Source: a virus
Reading direction: 5' to 3' (one strand)
Virus record (IMG/VR): IMGVR_UViG_3300046002_008519
Coordinates: 1 to 64,000 of that record
DNA length: 64,000 nucleotides
Below the pieces are notes generated by a model. It searched no databases. It saw only the letters and a list, made by a program, of their open reading frames with translations, and was not told the DNA's origin. This document shows positions 59,015-64,000 of this stretch, piece by piece (position 1 is the stretch's first letter; each line of letters starts with the position of its first letter). Position numbers and translations under genes: made by a program.

Positions 59015-59182
59015 TTAATATTTGTTATTGGTTTCATTTTTAAATTCGTACCACGCATCGTATAATTCGTCTACGTTAAGCGTTCTTCCTTTGTAGATAC
59101 GAGAAGGTCCCATAGCATCACCTTTTTGGGTGTGAATGATTAACCACGTTGCGAAATCTTTTGCTCTTAATTCTGGTGACAT
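59015..59182 (-). CDS. 55-aa hypothetical early protein
   Basis: Found by reading the gap: M-S-P-E-L-R-A-K-D-F-A-T-W-L-I-I-H-T-Q-K-G to N-N-K-Y. Start lies 28 nt after the promoter at 59210-59243 and the stop is 12 nt before the next gene. No family recognised. Confidence 0.62.
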   Translation of the reverse strand: MSPELRAKDFATWLIIHTQKGDAMGPSRIYKGRTLNVDELYDAWYEFKNETNNKY

Positions 59183-59209
59183 AATATATAAATTTAATTG
59201 GTTTAACGA

Positions 59210-59243
59210 TGCAAAGATATAACAAATATTTTACATTACCAAA
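59210..59243 (-). promoter_or_regulatory. early promoter, right-arm consensus
   Basis: Minus strand TTTGGTAATGTAAAATA and TATCTTTGCA at 59219-59210. The -33 box runs straight into the T run of the preceding terminator. Confidence 0.75.
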
Positions 59244-59272
59244 AAAAACCCCACTTTTTATTGGTGGGGTTA
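59241..59272 (-). terminator. Rho-independent terminator fused to the next promoter
   Basis: Minus strand ACCCCACCAA-TAAAA-AGTGGGGT then eight T; the T run is also the start of the -33 box at 59243. Confidence 0.85.
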
Positions 59273-59278
59273 TTTAAT

Positions 59279-59536
59279 TTATCTACTGCGTTTGTGTCGG
59301 TGGTCGAACTTATATAATAGTTCATTATATATGTGTGCTCTAATACAACCAAAGTAATAGAATTTAATTTCGTTCATAATCTTAACACTTACCGCACACA
59401 TATTCAATCCTACGGGTGAAATGTGTTGGAAATTGCCTTGACCTTTAAGTGTTAACTGCATTTTGTTGTTGATGTTTGCTTGGCAAAAGTCAGCAAGTTG
59501 TTGCTCTGATGCGTTGAATAATTGTTCGTTTGTCAT
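59279..59536 (-). CDS. hypothetical early protein
   Basis: 85 aa from ATG 59536 (M-T-N-E-Q-L-F-N-A-S-E-Q-Q-L-A-D-F-C). Earlier ATGs overlap the promoter and are excluded. Small alpha/beta protein, no family recognised. Confidence 0.62.
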   Translation of the reverse strand: MTNEQLFNASEQQLADFCQANINNKMQLTLKGQGNFQHISPVGLNMCAVSVKIMNEIKFYYFGCIRAHIYNELLYKFDHRHKRSR

Positions 59537-59565
59537 AATTAATAAATTAATTGGGTTAATACTTC

Positions 59566-59600
59566 TGCAAATGTATAACAATTATTTTACACTACCAAAT
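59566..59600 (-). promoter_or_regulatory. early promoter, right-arm consensus
   Basis: Minus strand TTTGGTAGTGTAAAATAA and TACATTTGCA at 59575-59566. Confidence 0.75.
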
Positions 59601-59610
59601 ATATTTCAAT

Positions 59611-59640
59611 AAAAAAATCCCCAATAAATTTATTGGGGAT
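59611..59640 (-). terminator. Rho-independent terminator of the tRNA-like transcript
   Basis: Minus strand ATCCCCAATA-AATT-TATTGGGGAT followed by seven T. Confidence 0.88.
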
Positions 59641-59700
59641 AATCCAAATCAATTTTAACCAAAAAAAATCTATTGTCTATGGAAACTAATAAAAATTTGT

Positions 59701-59793
59701 TATCAGGACAGGACTTGAACCTGCAAGGTATTAGAAGCAGACTAATACCATACGACAAACGCCGTACTCGTTTACCAATTTCGCCACCTGACA
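59701..59793 (-). tRNA. class II tRNA-like gene, atypical anticodon arm
   Basis: Minus strand. 7-bp acceptor TGTCAGG/CCTGATA; D-loop AAATTGGTAAA as in tRNA-Leu; T-arm GCAGG-TTCAAGT-CCTGT with a canonical T-loop; long variable arm GGTATTAG-TCTGCTT-CTAATACC (8 bp). The anticodon region TACGGCGTTTGTCGTA folds into a stem with a 6- or 8-nt loop and no U33 in the normal place, so I cannot assign an anticodon. CCA is not encoded (ACAA follows). A real tRNA with one miscalled base, or a tRNA-derived RNA. Confidence 0.6.
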
Positions 59794-59910
59794 AATTTAA
59801 GAAGCTTGGTTACCCTCTTTGACCGTTTAGCAGGTTGAAGCTGTTTCCTTATAAATCCTCAGCGATGCACCGCCACAAGAAACTGGGGAAACGTTGTTTC
59901 TACTTGTTTA
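59794..59910 (-). other. non-coding leader between small gene and tRNA-like gene
   Basis: No open frame. Possible pairings include GAAGCTTGG with CCAAGCTTC-type segments and CAGCTTCAACCTG. It would be the 5' part of the transcript that carries the tRNA-like RNA. No RNA family recognised. Confidence 0.4.
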
Positions 59911-59916
59911 ATTTAT

Positions 59917-60168
59917 TCACCTTATAGCAATTCTTCCCAATGTTTTAAATGTTGGAATATTATCTTTTTTAATTTCTACCTCAACACATCTATTTTTTCT
60001 CCAATAGCGTTTATTTTTACCACAACTTGAACAACTCATAAAGAGTGTTGCAATCAAGAGTGCCAACCCAATGGTTGTAACTCGGTTTAATTTAATGGTT
60101 GTTATTGAATTGGCAACCCAAACAAATAATACAACGATAAAGAATTTATGCCATTTAATATTTTTCAT
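59917..60168 (-). CDS. small membrane or lipoprotein-like early protein
   Basis: 83 aa. Hydrophobic segments at about 8-22 (F-F-I-V-V-L-F-V-W-V) and 32-46 (I-G-L-A-L-L-I-A-T-L-F-M-S-C-S-S-C). The second resembles a lipobox but is internal. Basic C-terminus. No family recognised. Confidence 0.6.
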   Translation of the reverse strand: MKNIKWHKFFIVVLFVWVANSITTIKLNRVTTIGLALLIATLFMSCSSCGKNKRYWRKNRCVEVEIKKDNIPTFKTLGRIAIR

Positions 60169-60197
60169 AATCTAAAGGTTTATTAGGTTAATAGTGG

Positions 60198-60229
60198 TGC
60201 AAATGTATAACAATTAATTTACACCACCA
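60198..60229 (-). promoter_or_regulatory. early promoter, right-arm consensus
   Basis: Minus strand TTTTGGTGGTGTAAATTAA and TACATTTGCA at 60207-60198. Confidence 0.73.
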
Positions 60230-60247
60230 AAAAAAGTTATTAACAAT

Positions 60248-60646
60248 TTATTTAAGACTTTCAGCACATTCCAAAAGTTCCTCATAAGTGAATAAATTTA
60301 ATCGTTTTACTCTTTCTTTTAACCTATCCACGTTTTCGGGACTTACTGCAATAGCATCGTGAATACTTTGCATACGTTTCCATTCTTCGTTGGTTAGTGT
60401 TCCAACAACTTCGGGTTTAAATATTCCATGTTGTTCGTTGTCATTTTCTTCAAGCATATCATCAATACCTTTATACACCGCAAACTTGGGTTCAATCATG
60501 TTTTTACCCGCAACACACATATTGCCATTGAGGTCAAGATATTGACAGTTAGTACTATCTTTGTCATAACCGCAAGTGCTTGGGTTTTTCAAATAAGGTG
60601 CTAATTGTGATAATGCAAATTCTTTTATTTCTTCGGGTGTTTTCAT
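60248..60646 (-). CDS. hypothetical early protein
   Basis: 132 aa. C-G-Y-D-K-D-S-T-N-C-Q-Y-L-D-L-N-G-N-M-C-V-A-G-K-N has three cysteines (residues about 25-44) in a pattern suggesting a small metal or disulfide site. Helical C-terminus. No family recognised. Follows the 51-aa gene by 6 nt. Confidence 0.65.
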   Translation of the reverse strand: MKTPEEIKEFALSQLAPYLKNPSTCGYDKDSTNCQYLDLNGNMCVAGKNMIEPKFAVYKGIDDMLEENDNEQHGIFKPEVVGTLTNEEWKRMQSIHDAIAVSPENVDRLKERVKRLNLFTYEELLECAESLK

Positions 60647-60652
60647 AGTGGT

Positions 60653-60808
60653 TTAATTTATTGGGTTTTCAACAATATCAAAAGCATAATTTAATGAATA
60701 AGAATAAAGTTGTGCATCTTCCAACGTGTGGAAACTCTTAACCTCATTTAAAAATACTCCATCGTCTGTACATGAAAAGTAAGGGATAACTGTGTAGATT
60801 GTTTTCAT
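60653..60808 (-). CDS. 51-aa hypothetical early protein
   Basis: Found by reading the gap: M-K-T-I-Y-T-V-I-P-Y-F-S-C-T-D-D-G-V-F to E-N-P-I-N. Beta-hairpin then helix (F-H-T-L-E-D-A-Q-L-Y-S-Y-S), a common micro-protein layout. First gene behind the promoter at 60837-60870. Confidence 0.62.
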   Translation of the reverse strand: MKTIYTVIPYFSCTDDGVFLNEVKSFHTLEDAQLYSYSLNYAFDIVENPIN

Positions 60809-60836
60809 ACTAATTTAATTTATTGGTTAAACATGG

Positions 60837-60870
60837 TGCAAAGATATAACAATTATTTTACACTACCAAA
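60837..60870 (-). promoter_or_regulatory. early promoter, right-arm consensus
   Basis: Minus strand TTTGGTAGTGTAAAATAA and TATCTTTGCA at 60846-60837; best match to the consensus of this arm. Confidence 0.78.
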
Positions 60871-61213
60871 TATTTTTTCTTTTTAAATAATCTTTTTTTT
60901 CTTTTCGTTGTTTAAGATTTATTTCAGAATACATACCACTTAACACTCTTTGCAATTCTTGGTTAGGAATAAGACAAGTATCAAAGTTTGGGTGCAACAT
61001 AATAAATTTATTCAGTTGTTCTCCATAGTAACCAAACTCATGTGTTGGTTCACCACTTTCAATCGTTTCTATTGTGCCATTATCAAACGCTTGGATATAT
61101 TCCATTAGCTTAGGGATATCTTGGCTTAAATCGATTAATTCAATAGGGTTGCCACCAAAATACTCATAGATTGGTGGCAATAAGTTAGAATATTGTTCGT
61201 TGTGGTATCTCAT
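60863..61213 (-). CDS. hypothetical early protein
   Basis: 116 aa, M-R-Y-H-N-E-Q-Y-S-N-L-L-P-P-I-Y-E-Y-F-G-G. Helical; C-terminus Lys-rich and overlapping the next promoter. The operator-like repeat at 61240 lies 27 nt upstream. No family recognised. Confidence 0.65.
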   Translation of the reverse strand: MRYHNEQYSNLLPPIYEYFGGNPIELIDLSQDIPKLMEYIQAFDNGTIETIESGEPTHEFGYYGEQLNKFIMLHPNFDTCLIPNQELQRVLSGMYSEINLKQRKEKKDYLKRKNIW

Positions 61214-61239
61214 TTAATTTATTGTGTTATATACGCGTA

Positions 61240-61256
61240 TGACACAAAAGTGTACA
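61240..61256. promoter_or_regulatory. operator-like inverted repeat, copy 3
   Basis: TGACACAAAAGTGTACA preceded by ATACGCGTA; identical to copy 1. Confidence 0.58.
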
Positions 61257-61261
61257 CTTGG

Positions 61262-61726
61262 TTAAAATATTTTTACGTATTGTCCTTGTTCCATTAAATA
61301 AACAATATCTTTTAATTTATCGTTTAAATAAATATCGTTTATATTTAAAGGAATTGAAATAACAACTCTGTTTAAATTATTGGGGCGACTGACAAAATTA
61401 TCCGTATCTTTTGACCATTCTTTGTATTTCTCAAATACAACCCCAAGTGGTTTTTTATTACCCGAATAATACCCCAAACAATGTGCGTTGAAAAATAATG
61501 CGTTTTTATCAGCTATAATAGTAAATGCATTATAATAATTTGATGAGAAACTTGTTTTCATATAGATAACAACTCTATCACATTCATCTTGTACTTTATC
61601 ATACGTTCTAAAGACCTTGCTCAAATTATTTAAAATTCTCATTGCAAAAGCCTTGTTATCTTTGATAGCGTTAATCTCATTTAATTTATCGCTATCCATA
61701 GCGTTTAAGAATAAATTGTCAGTCAT
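61262..61726 (-). CDS. hypothetical early protein
   Basis: 154 aa alpha/beta. D-R-V-V-I-Y-M-K-T-S-F-S-S-N-Y-Y-N-A-F-T-I-I-A-D and V-V-I-S-I-P-L-N-I-N-D are strands. No family recognised. Promoter at 61751-61782. Confidence 0.65.
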   Translation of the reverse strand: MTDNLFLNAMDSDKLNEINAIKDNKAFAMRILNNLSKVFRTYDKVQDECDRVVIYMKTSFSSNYYNAFTIIADKNALFFNAHCLGYYSGNKKPLGVVFEKYKEWSKDTDNFVSRPNNLNRVVISIPLNINDIYLNDKLKDIVYLMEQGQYVKIF

Positions 61727-61750
61727 AATAAATTTATTTAATTTGTTGGT

Positions 61751-61782
61751 ACAAAGATATAACTATTTTTTAAACTACCAAA
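61751..61782 (-). promoter_or_regulatory. early promoter, right-arm variant
   Basis: Minus strand TTTGGTAGTTTAAAAAATAG and TATCTTTGTA; spacing as in the other copies. Confidence 0.7.
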
Positions 61783-61798
61783 CTTTTTTACATTTATT

Positions 61799-62296
61799 TT
61801 ACAATCTTAACCCAAACCCTATTGTTGCTTGGCTAAAGCTATCAAAACCTAATATAATTCTAAGTCTATTATTGACTTGATAGCCAATAAATCCACCAAC
61901 CATAACTGTATATGATGTAGTTTGTTTTTCTTGGGTGTTTGGGTTGTTTTGTGTTGGTACCCATTTAGCCTCATTTTGTTTGCCAATTCTACCACCGTAA
62001 ATAAATTTATTGGGTTTATACCCATAAGACAAATACAATGTTTCATTTTTATATTGTTCATCTTTGTATTGGTTCACATTCCCAGCATAACCAATTCCAA
62101 TTATACTCTTGTTTAATTTAATGGTTACTTCACCACCCAACGATTGTAGTATTCCAAGATTAACAACCAAAGTAAATTTACTTTCTTTTGGTAATTGGTT
62201 ATATGGATTGTCATAATCAATATCCATTGGTGGTTTTGGTTGTCCAAAAGAAATGGTACAAACAAACAAACTTAAAACTAATAATAATTTTTTCAT
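61799..62296 (-). CDS. secreted outer-membrane beta-barrel-like protein
   Basis: 165 aa. Signal peptide M-K-K-L-L-L-V-L-S-L-F-V-C-T-I-S-F-G-Q cleaved after G or Q, then alternating strands (F-T-L-V-V-N-L-G-I-L, I-G-I-G-Y-A-G-N, L-Y-L-S-Y-G-Y, S-Y-T-V-M-V-G-G-F-I-G-Y) and the final A-T-I-G-F-G-L-R-L, an outer-membrane-type ending. Small barrel of perhaps 8 strands. A phage-encoded outer-membrane protein could mask receptors; inference. Confidence 0.75.
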   Translation of the reverse strand: MKKLLLVLSLFVCTISFGQPKPPMDIDYDNPYNQLPKESKFTLVVNLGILQSLGGEVTIKLNKSIIGIGYAGNVNQYKDEQYKNETLYLSYGYKPNKFIYGGRIGKQNEAKWVPTQNNPNTQEKQTTSYTVMVGGFIGYQVNNRLRIILGFDSFSQATIGFGLRL

Positions 62297-62303
62297 AGGT
62301 CAT

Positions 62304-62591
62304 TTAATTAATTAACAGATTAAACTTGCCATACATAAAAATATCAGCAAGGGTTACTTTATCTTCGTCAGTAAATTTACTCAAACGATATTCAAGTATT
62401 ACTTTTCTAAAGTTCTTTGCAATTATTTTATGGTTGCCCGATAACTCATAAGTAAATCGTTGCGTTCCATTATTTTCTATTGCAATATATGTTGGGTTTG
62501 GTGCGGATTTATATTTTAAATAAATATTAAAAGTGCTACCCTCATTGGCTCTTTCTTCGTTTAATTCAATATCTTCAAGTATCAAATGCAT
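62304..62591 (-). CDS. hypothetical early protein
   Basis: 95 aa. M-H-L-I-L-E-D-I-E-L-N-E-E-R-A-N-E-G-S-T-F-N-I-Y, beta-rich; no family recognised. Lies between two envelope-type genes. Confidence 0.62.
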   Translation of the reverse strand: MHLILEDIELNEERANEGSTFNIYLKYKSAPNPTYIAIENNGTQRFTYELSGNHKIIAKNFRKVILEYRLSKFTDEDKVTLADIFMYGKFNLLIN

Positions 62592-62594
62592 AGG

Positions 62595-62729
62595 TTATAT
62601 AAATATTAAAATTAAAATACATAAACATATAGCGACAAAAATATATGCCATTACATTTTTTTTCTTTTTTATTATTGTAATAGGTTCATCACCCATTTCA
62701 TTAGCGGTATACGAATAATGTTTTTTCAT
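62595..62729 (-). CDS. 44-aa single-pass membrane protein
   Basis: Found by reading the gap: M-K-K-H-Y-S-Y-T-A-N-E-M-G-D-E-P then K-K-K-K-N and a hydrophobic C-terminal helix (V-M-A-Y-I-F-V-A-I-C-L-C-I-L-I-L-I-F-I). N-in topology by the positive-inside rule. First gene behind the promoter at 62749. Confidence 0.62.
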   Translation of the reverse strand: MKKHYSYTANEMGDEPITIIKKKKNVMAYIFVAICLCILILIFI

Positions 62730-62748
62730 AATTTAATTAATTTAACAA

Positions 62749-62783
62749 TGCAAAGATAAGAATAAAAATCGGTACTACCAAAT
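62749..62783 (-). promoter_or_regulatory. early promoter embedded in a terminator
   Basis: Minus strand TTTGGTAGTACC at 62783-62772 is also the loop and right arm of the terminator at 62765-62798; TATCTTTGCA follows at 62758-62749. Confidence 0.7.
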
Positions 62784-62798
62784 GATAATACCGATTTT
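62765..62798 (-). terminator. Rho-independent terminator containing a -33 box
   Basis: Minus strand AAAATCGGTA-TTATCATTTGGTAG-TACCGATTTTT. Confidence 0.8.
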
Positions 62799-62806
62799 AA
62801 ATAAAT

Positions 62807-63382
62807 TTATTTACTCAACTCTACCAACTTCAACTCAAATTCTTCAAGCGTTGGTATTGTTGGTTGCACTCCAATTTTGTAATGGGTTGCAACCATGTTT
62901 TTGATGTGTTCGCCACAACCTTTGAAGTTTTCAACAACCAACTGCAAGTCTAATAATTTTTGTTCGTCAACTGAAAGCAACTCCCAAACCTTGAAATTTT
63001 CACCATACATTTTTTTAAGGTCGTCGCTTTCCAACATAGCCATACAAATAGCACGTTTTTGTTCTTCGTTGGTAAAATCTAATTTATTACCCATTTTTTC
63101 AAACCCCAAATCCTTGATTTTGTTTTTTAAGTTAGAAAGGGAGTCAACCTCTAAACCATCAAAAATTAAATCTTCGGTATCGTTAACGTCCCAATCATCG
63201 ATTGAAATAATACCTTTGTGTTTGATTTCAGAAACTCTTGCATAAAAGCAAATAACCATACTGAAATTACCACGCTCAATCTTAACACTACCACTAAATT
63301 CAATTTGTGTGTGAGTTGACCTTGAAGTTGCTTTAACTTCTCCCTCAAGTCCTTTAAGACTTTGTAAAATACCTAGTTCCAT
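62807..63382 (-). CDS. hypothetical early protein
   Basis: 191 aa. N-terminal half beta-rich (T-Q-I-E-F-S-G-S-V-K-I-E-R-G-N-F-S-M-V-I-C-F-Y-A-R-V), C-terminal half helical (E-E-Q-K-R-A-I-C-M-A-M-L; F-K-G-C-G-E-H-I-K-N-M). No family recognised. Confidence 0.68.
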   Translation of the reverse strand: MELGILQSLKGLEGEVKATSRSTHTQIEFSGSVKIERGNFSMVICFYARVSEIKHKGIISIDDWDVNDTEDLIFDGLEVDSLSNLKNKIKDLGFEKMGNKLDFTNEEQKRAICMAMLESDDLKKMYGENFKVWELLSVDEQKLLDLQLVVENFKGCGEHIKNMVATHYKIGVQPTIPTLEEFELKLVELSK

Positions 63383-63411
63383 AATAATATAAATTTAATT
63401 GATTAATTCTC

Positions 63412-63444
63412 TGCAAATGTATAACAATTTTTTAACCTACCAAA
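63412..63444 (-). promoter_or_regulatory. early promoter, right-arm consensus
   Basis: Minus strand TTTGGTAGGTTAAAAAAT and TACATTTGCA at 63421-63412. Confidence 0.72.
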
Positions 63445-63473
63445 TAATAAAGTGTTAAAATTTTGTTAAAAGT

Positions 63474-63507
63474 AAATTGGGGCAAATAAATTTATCCACC
63501 CCAATTT
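63474..63507 (-). terminator. Rho-independent terminator of orphan transcript
   Basis: Minus strand AAATTGGGGTGGATAAATTT and ATTTGCCCCAATTTACTTTT give a GGGG/CCCC stem; it ends the non-coding transcript from 63745. Confidence 0.8.
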
Positions 63508-63740
63508 CAGTACCATAATTATATGGGGTCAGTCTTTTATCTTATTTTCAGCTATGAATACTCCATATCCCTCGGGATACCCTCACAGAACAACTGATTA
63601 ACAAATAAATTTATTTGCATAAGATAATGCCTACATTGCCGACAAGCAAGGATTTTAATTAGTTCCGCAAGGGGAAACAAAACAACTATGTATTTTAAAA
63701 CCCATTTAATTTATTGGGTTAGTATTTTATGTTTTTAATT
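63474..63740 (-). ncRNA. orphan structured transcript with its own promoter and terminator
   Basis: About 265 nt without a convincing reading frame, bounded by a consensus promoter (63745-63778) and a strong terminator. Contains hairpins AACCCA-ATAAATTAAA-TGGGTT, TATCC-CGAG-GGATA and GCAT-TATCTT-ATGC, plus GC-richer blocks CCCCTTGCGG and TTGTCGGCAATG than its surroundings. No known RNA family recognised; could act as a regulatory RNA or RNA decoy. Confidence 0.55.
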
Positions 63741-63744
63741 ACTA

Positions 63745-63778
63745 TGCAAAGATATAACTTTTAATTTACACCACCAAA
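63745..63778 (-). promoter_or_regulatory. early promoter of the orphan transcript
   Basis: Minus strand TTTGGTGGTGTAAATTAAAA and TATCTTTGCA at 63754-63745. It overlaps the 3' end of the DnaA-like gene. Confidence 0.75.
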
Positions 63779-64000
63779 TAATTCTTTCTCTTTTTCTAAA
63801 TTTTCTTTGTGTTCTCTTAATAAATTTATTTGGTCTTCAAGCCGTTTGATTTCATCATCGATTGAAGTGATTGCATAAAATTTATGTTCAAGTTTATAAC
63901 GATTTATCATAACATCTTTCAACCTATTAAGTTCTTTGTTATATGTTGAGTAAACATCAAACATATTCAAAGAATGCATCACAGTTGCGTGATTAAATCC
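63761..64000 (-). CDS. protein with DnaA domain IV-like C-terminus, 5' end outside window
   Basis: Only the last 79 codons are in the window. G-F-N-H-A-T-V-M-H-S-L-N-M-F-D-V-Y-S-T-Y corresponds to the DnaA box-binding signature D-H-T-T-V-L-H-A of domain IV. A coiled coil of about 30 residues follows (D-D-E-I-K-R-L-E-D-Q-I-N-L-L-R-E-H-K). Such phage or plasmid proteins bind DNA and may direct replication initiation. Whether an AAA+ part precedes cannot be seen. Confidence 0.62.
   Translation of the reverse strand, partial: GFNHATVMHSLNMFDVYSTYNKELNRLKDVMINRYKLEHKFYAITSIDDEIKRLEDQINLLREHKENLEKEKELFGGVN

Noticed and set aside
1-64000. Prophage signs (integrase, attachment sites, lysogeny repressor)
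   Set aside because: None seen on either strand; gene content is that of a lytic phage.

Overview
The window looks like about 64 kb of a lytic, T4-like myovirus that infects a Bacteroidota host, most likely a Flavobacterium relative. DNA is AT-rich. The head module has the T4 order on the minus strand: terminase large subunit, portal, small core proteins, prohead protease, acidic scaffold, gp23-like capsid protein. Host assignment rests on promoters of the Bacteroidota form TTG-N19/20-TAnnTTTG and on a lipoprotein signal of the S-C-S-S-D type. No integrase, repressor module, rRNA or CRISPR array was seen. Sheath, tube, baseplate and DNA polymerase genes are not in the window.

Layout. 1-3.0 kb: end of a secreted NUC1-type nuclease gene, then accessory genes (conserved phage protein, ADP-ribosyltransferase-like protein, HNH nuclease). 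3.1-13.3 kb: head assembly and packaging. 13.3-23.5 kb: probable virion and late proteins, including a BspA-repeat surface protein. 23.5-27.2 kb: an early-type operon ending in thymidylate synthase. 27.3-32.7 kb (plus strand): a ClpC-like unfoldase followed by a late metallopeptidase operon. 32.7-45 kb: mixed accessory genes (ABC-ATPase/GNAT, YkuK-like, thioredoxin, nucleases, LpxH-like phosphatase with a glycosyltransferase, nucleotidyltransferase, PcfJ-like). 45.2-54.3 kb: a long minus-strand operon of large unusual proteins. 54.6-55.2 kb: a non-coding G-rich boundary. 55.2-64 kb: short early genes, nearly each with its own near-identical promoter, plus a tRNA-like gene, an orphan structured transcript and the end of a gene with a DnaA-like C-terminal domain.

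Main idea from the hunt. At least ten otherwise unrelated proteins start with the same short basic-hydrophobic tag, consensus M-K-x-x-I-K-x-L-L-R-E, and two proteins carry a second internal copy. The tag ends in (L)-x-E, the cleavage consensus of T4-type prohead proteases, and such a protease is encoded here. I infer a capsid-targeting signal that loads a diverse cargo (ADP-ribosyltransferase-like, HExxH peptidase, Cys-motif PcfJ/WC-type proteins, membrane protein) into the head for injection. Many late genes, including many of the tagged ones, carry an ATATTTATA element upstream, in four cases exactly 3 nt before ATG, which suggests leaderless late transcripts. Two -1 frameshifts at homopolymers (A10 and T9) split genes that appear to encode single proteins; these are either programmed slippage or one-base assembly errors.
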